Part shown: in pieces, positions 61,806 to 64,000 of the stretch
How the letters are laid out: the number at the start of each line of letters is the position of its first letter
How positions within the stretch are numbered: the first letter of the stretch is position 1
DNA from: DASSUW01 sp963774155
Lineage (GTDB): Bacteria > Actinomycetota > Thermoleophilia > Solirubrobacterales > Solirubrobacteraceae
Assembly: GCA_963774155.1 (NCBI GenBank)
Contig: CAVZDW010000004.1
Location: 620,001 to 684,000 of the forward strand
Reading direction: 5' to 3'
Length of the DNA: 64,000 nt
Position numbers and translations under genes: made by a program
The notes under the pieces: generated by a model
The model's database searches: none
What the model saw: only the letters and a program-made list of their open reading frames with translations
Told to the model about the DNA's origin: nothing

Positions 61806-63257
61806 ATGCCCCGCACTGCTCCCAGCAAGTGGGTTGCGCTGGCCTTGCTGGCTGCTGCCCAGTTCGTCGTCATCCTCGACGCGTCGATCGTCAACGTGGC
61901 GCTCCCGTCGATCGGTGCCGACCTCAACATCTCCCCGGACAACCTGTCCTGGGTCGTCAACGCCTACGTGCTCGTCTTCGGCGGCTTCCTGCTGCTCGGC
62001 GGGCGGATGGCCGACCTCCTCGGTCGACGCCGCCTCTTCATGATCGGCCTCGTCGTCTTCGCGCTCGCCTCGCTGGCCGGCGGCCTCGCGCAGAACGAGG
62101 GCCAGCTCATCATCGCCCGCGCGGTCCAGGGCCTCGGCGGAGCGCTGCTCTCGCCCGCCGCCCTCTCGCTCGTCACGGTCCTCTTCGAGGAGGGCTCCGA
62201 GCGCAACAAGGCCATGGGCGTCTGGGGCGCGGTGGCGGGCTCCGGCGGCGCGGTCGGCGTCCTTCTCGGCGGCATGCTCACGGAGTGGGCCGGCTGGGAG
62301 TGGGTGCTGTTCGTGAACGTGCCGGTCGGCATCGCCGCCGCCCTGCTCGCGCCGCGGCTGCTGCCCGAGTCCCGTAACGAGGGGCTGCGGCACTTCGACT
62401 TTGCGGGCGCCGTGTCGGTGACCGCGGGTCTGTCGCTGCTCGTCTACACGCTGGTCGACGCCAACTCGGCCGGGTGGACCTCGGCCCAGACGCTCGGGCT
62501 CGGCACGCTGTCGCTGCTCCTGATCGGCAGCTTCTACGTGATCGAGCGGCGCTCGAAGGCTCCGCTCATGCCGTTCCCGGGCATCTTCCGGATCCGCACG
62601 ATCACCGGCATCAACGTGTCGGCGGTGCTCATCGCGGCCGCACTGTTCTCGATGTTCTTCTTCATCTCGCTCTACATGCAGGGCGTGCTCGGCTTCTCGG
62701 CGCTCGAGACCGGGTTCGCGTACCTGCCGCTGGCGGTCGGGATCATCATCACGGCGGGCGCTTCGGCCGGCCTGGTGACGCGCTTCGGCTTCAAGCCGGT
62801 GCTCGTGACCGGCCTGATCATCACCGCGGGCGGCCTGCTCTGGTTCTCGCAGGTGTCGGTCGACGGGAGCTACCTGAGCGACATCCTGTTCCCGTCGCTG
62901 CTCGCCGCCGTCGGCCTCGGCCTGGCCTTCGTCTCGATGACCGTGGCCGCGGTGAGCGGGGTCGAGCCGCACGAGGCCGGCCTCGCCTCCGGGCTCATCA
63001 ACACGTCGCAGCAGATCGGCGGCGCGCTGGGCCTGGCCATCCTGGCCACGATCGCCAACACCCAGCGCGACGACGCGCTGGCACAGGGCAGCGGCATGCC
63101 GGCCGCCCTCACCGAGGGCTTCCAGGCCGCGTTCCTGGTCGGCGCCGGCTTCGCGATCGCCGGGGCGATCCTGGCCATCCTCCTGGTCTCCGGCCGGGCG
63201 TCCCGCGCCCATGCCGACGCGGCCCAGCGCGGCGAGCTCGAGCCCGTCGCCGCCTGA
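61806..63257 (+). CDS. MFS drug transporter, DHA2 (14-TMS) family
   Basis: A 483-residue multidrug efflux-type permease driven by proton antiport. Typical signatures: AAAQFVVILDASIVNVALPS in TM1, GGRMADLLGRRR (motif A, about residues 60-71), and IIARAVQGLGGALLSPAALS with motif C nearby (GAVGVLLGG). About 14 hydrophobic segments can be counted. ATG 61806 has AGGAG 8 nt upstream; a TTG at 61803 is possible. It is divergent from the TetR gene, its probable repressor. Confidence 0.9.
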   Translation: MPRTAPSKWVALALLAAAQFVVILDASIVNVALPSIGADLNISPDNLSWVVNAYVLVFGGFLLLGGRMADLLGRRRLFMIGLVVFALASLAGGLAQNEGQLIIARAVQGLGGALLSPAALSLVTVLFEEGSERNKAMGVWGAVAGSGGAVGVLLGGMLTEWAGWEWVLFVNVPVGIAAALLAPRLLPESRNEGLRHFDFAGAVSVTAGLSLLVYTLVDANSAGWTSAQTLGLGTLSLLLIGSFYVIERRSKAPLMPFPGIFRIRTITGINVSAVLIAAALFSMFFFISLYMQGVLGFSALETGFAYLPLAVGIIITAGASAGLVTRFGFKPVLVTGLIITAGGLLWFSQVSVDGSYLSDILFPSLLAAVGLGLAFVSMTVAAVSGVEPHEAGLASGLINTSQQIGGALGLAILATIANTQRDDALAQGSGMPAALTEGFQAAFLVGAGFAIAGAILAILLVSGRASRAHADAAQRGELEPVAA

Positions 63258-63263
63258 GCTCCT

Positions 63264-63300
63264 CGTCGGGCATCGCCGTAAGGTGCGGCGATGCCCGACG
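63264..63300 (+). promoter_or_regulatory. Perfect 15-bp hairpin overlapping the start of the last gene
   Basis: CGTCGGGCATCGCCG (63264-63278) is exactly complementary to CGGCGATGCCCGACG (63286-63300), with a 7-nt loop TAAGGTG. The ATG at 63291 is inside the right arm. TAAGGT (63279-63284) ends 6 nt before the ATG and would serve as a -10, so it may be a DNA-level operator rather than an mRNA structure; if transcribed from upstream it would hide the start codon. Confidence 0.5.
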
Positions 63301-64000
63301 ACCTGGCCCTCGCGCTTTCGCTGGCCGATGCCGCGGATGCGCTGACCGTCGCGGCCTTCGATCGTGGTGAGGCCGTGACGGCGAAGGCCGACGGGACGCC
63401 CGTGATGGAAGTCGACCGGGCCGTCGAGCGGATGCTGCGCGAGCGGCTGGCCGCCGAGCGGCCCGGCGACGGCGTGCTCGGCGAGGAGCTGGGCGAGACG
63501 CCGGCGGGCGCGCGGCGGTGGGTCGTCGATCCGCTCGACGGGACGGAGTGGTTCGCCCGCGGCATCCCGCTGTGGGCGACGATGATCGTGCTCGAGGACG
63601 CCGAAGGGCCGCTGGTCTCGGTGATCTCGGCGCCCGCGCTCCAGCGGCGCTGGTGGGCGGCGCGCGGGAGCGGCGCGTTCCGCGACGGGCGCCGCGTGAC
63701 GGTCTCGGACGTCGCGCGCGTGGAGGAGGCGTTCGTCGCCCACGCCAACCTCTTCCTCGGCTTCCGGATCGACGCGACGACGCTCCTCGAGCGGGCCCGC
63801 CTGAGCGGCGGCTTCGAGTCGTTCCTCGCGCTGATGCTCGTCGCCGAGGGCGCGGCCGACGCCGCCTTCGCCCCGCGCGGCTTCCTCTGGGACCTGCTGC
63901 CCGCCCAGCTCATCGTCGAGGAGGCCGGCGGCACGTTCACCGACTTCGACGGCGTGCGGACGGCGGCCGGCCGCGGCGCGGTGGCCGCCAACCCGGCGCT
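63291..64000 (+). CDS. Inositol monophosphatase family phosphatase (HisN-like), partial
   Basis: The first 236 residues or so of a Mg-dependent phosphatase that dephosphorylates inositol-1-phosphate, histidinol phosphate or a related sugar phosphate. Metal-site motifs are intact: EVDRAVERML, GEELGE, and WVVDPLDGTEWFARGIPLWA (about residues 78-97); the C-terminal motif FLWDLLPAQLIVEEAGG matches the WD-x-A-x-G region in diverged form. The gene runs off the window end, so the tail is missing. Histidinol phosphatase is a reasonable guess from similarity but not certain. Confidence 0.82.
   Translation, partial: MPDDLALALSLADAADALTVAAFDRGEAVTAKADGTPVMEVDRAVERMLRERLAAERPGDGVLGEELGETPAGARRWVVDPLDGTEWFARGIPLWATMIVLEDAEGPLVSVISAPALQRRWWAARGSGAFRDGRRVTVSDVARVEEAFVAHANLFLGFRIDATTLLERARLSGGFESFLALMLVAEGAADAAFAPRGFLWDLLPAQLIVEEAGGTFTDFDGVRTAAGRGAVAANPA

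Overview
The window is a very GC-rich bacterial chromosome segment, about 70% G+C by eye. It probably comes from an actinomycete of the Thermoleophilia/Solirubrobacterales type. That placement is inferred from base composition, the mix of genes (LytR-CpsA-Psr protein, HPF next to secA, CtaG, DUF4394/DUF4395 proteins) and the promoter style. Many genes have an Actinobacteria-like -10 hexamer (TANNNT) only 6-8 nt before the start codon, as expected for leaderless mRNAs. Genes are densely packed, with many 4-bp ATGA/GTGA overlaps. No phage, insertion sequence, CRISPR array, rRNA or tRNA gene was seen; the only housekeeping RNA is tmRNA.

Layout. 1-10 kb: an M20 peptidase, then an envelope-sugar operon (LCP protein, UDP-glucose dehydrogenase, sugar-nucleotide pyrophosphorylase, PGI/PMI-type isomerase), then an amidohydrolase and an aldehyde dehydrogenase. 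10-14.6 kb: DUF4394 protein, LysR regulator, EamA transporter and a ThDP enzyme. 14.6-20.5 kb: a methyl-cycle block with a MerR regulator, S-adenosylhomocysteinase, a PLP decarboxylase, a second divergent SAH-hydrolase-like protein and a UGP2-type uridylyltransferase. 20.5-26.3 kb: hydrolase, CDP-alcohol phosphotransferase, CtaG, ComF, methyltransferase and EAL-like/HDOD protein. 26.4-34.7 kb: hpf, secA, a LysR gene, prfB with a programmed frameshift, a tocopherol-cyclase-like gene, nadC and nadA. 34.8-41.7 kb: M16 peptidase, ftsE, ftsX, S41 protease, RNB nuclease, DUF4395 and smpB. 41.7-47.5 kb: oxidoreductases and regulators around a repeat-rich stretch. 47.6-48.0 kb: ssrA (tmRNA). 48-64 kb: accessory enzymes, regulators, an orphan IF-1, a murein endopeptidase, oligoendopeptidase F, a TetR/MFS pair and an inositol-monophosphatase-family gene cut by the window end.

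Translation and ribosome quality control is well represented (hpf, prfB, smpB, ssrA, infA-like), as is secretion and division (secA, ftsEX, S41 protease). tmRNA and SmpB lie about 6 kb apart and work together in ribosome rescue.

The most unusual material is non-coding. Between 44.9 and 46.2 kb there are three paralogous units. Each has a conserved TTGCGC-N17/18-TA(G/A)NNT promoter, an about 120-nt transcript whose two ends pair, conserved internal stems and a T-tract end: a likely unclassified small-RNA family. A second family of about 150-nt long-hairpin repeats (R1) is scattered at six places. The second SAH-hydrolase-like protein lacks the expected catalytic Lys and Asp. Six apparent frameshifts in five genes all have the arithmetic of a single inserted base, which suggests residual sequencing or assembly errors rather than decay.
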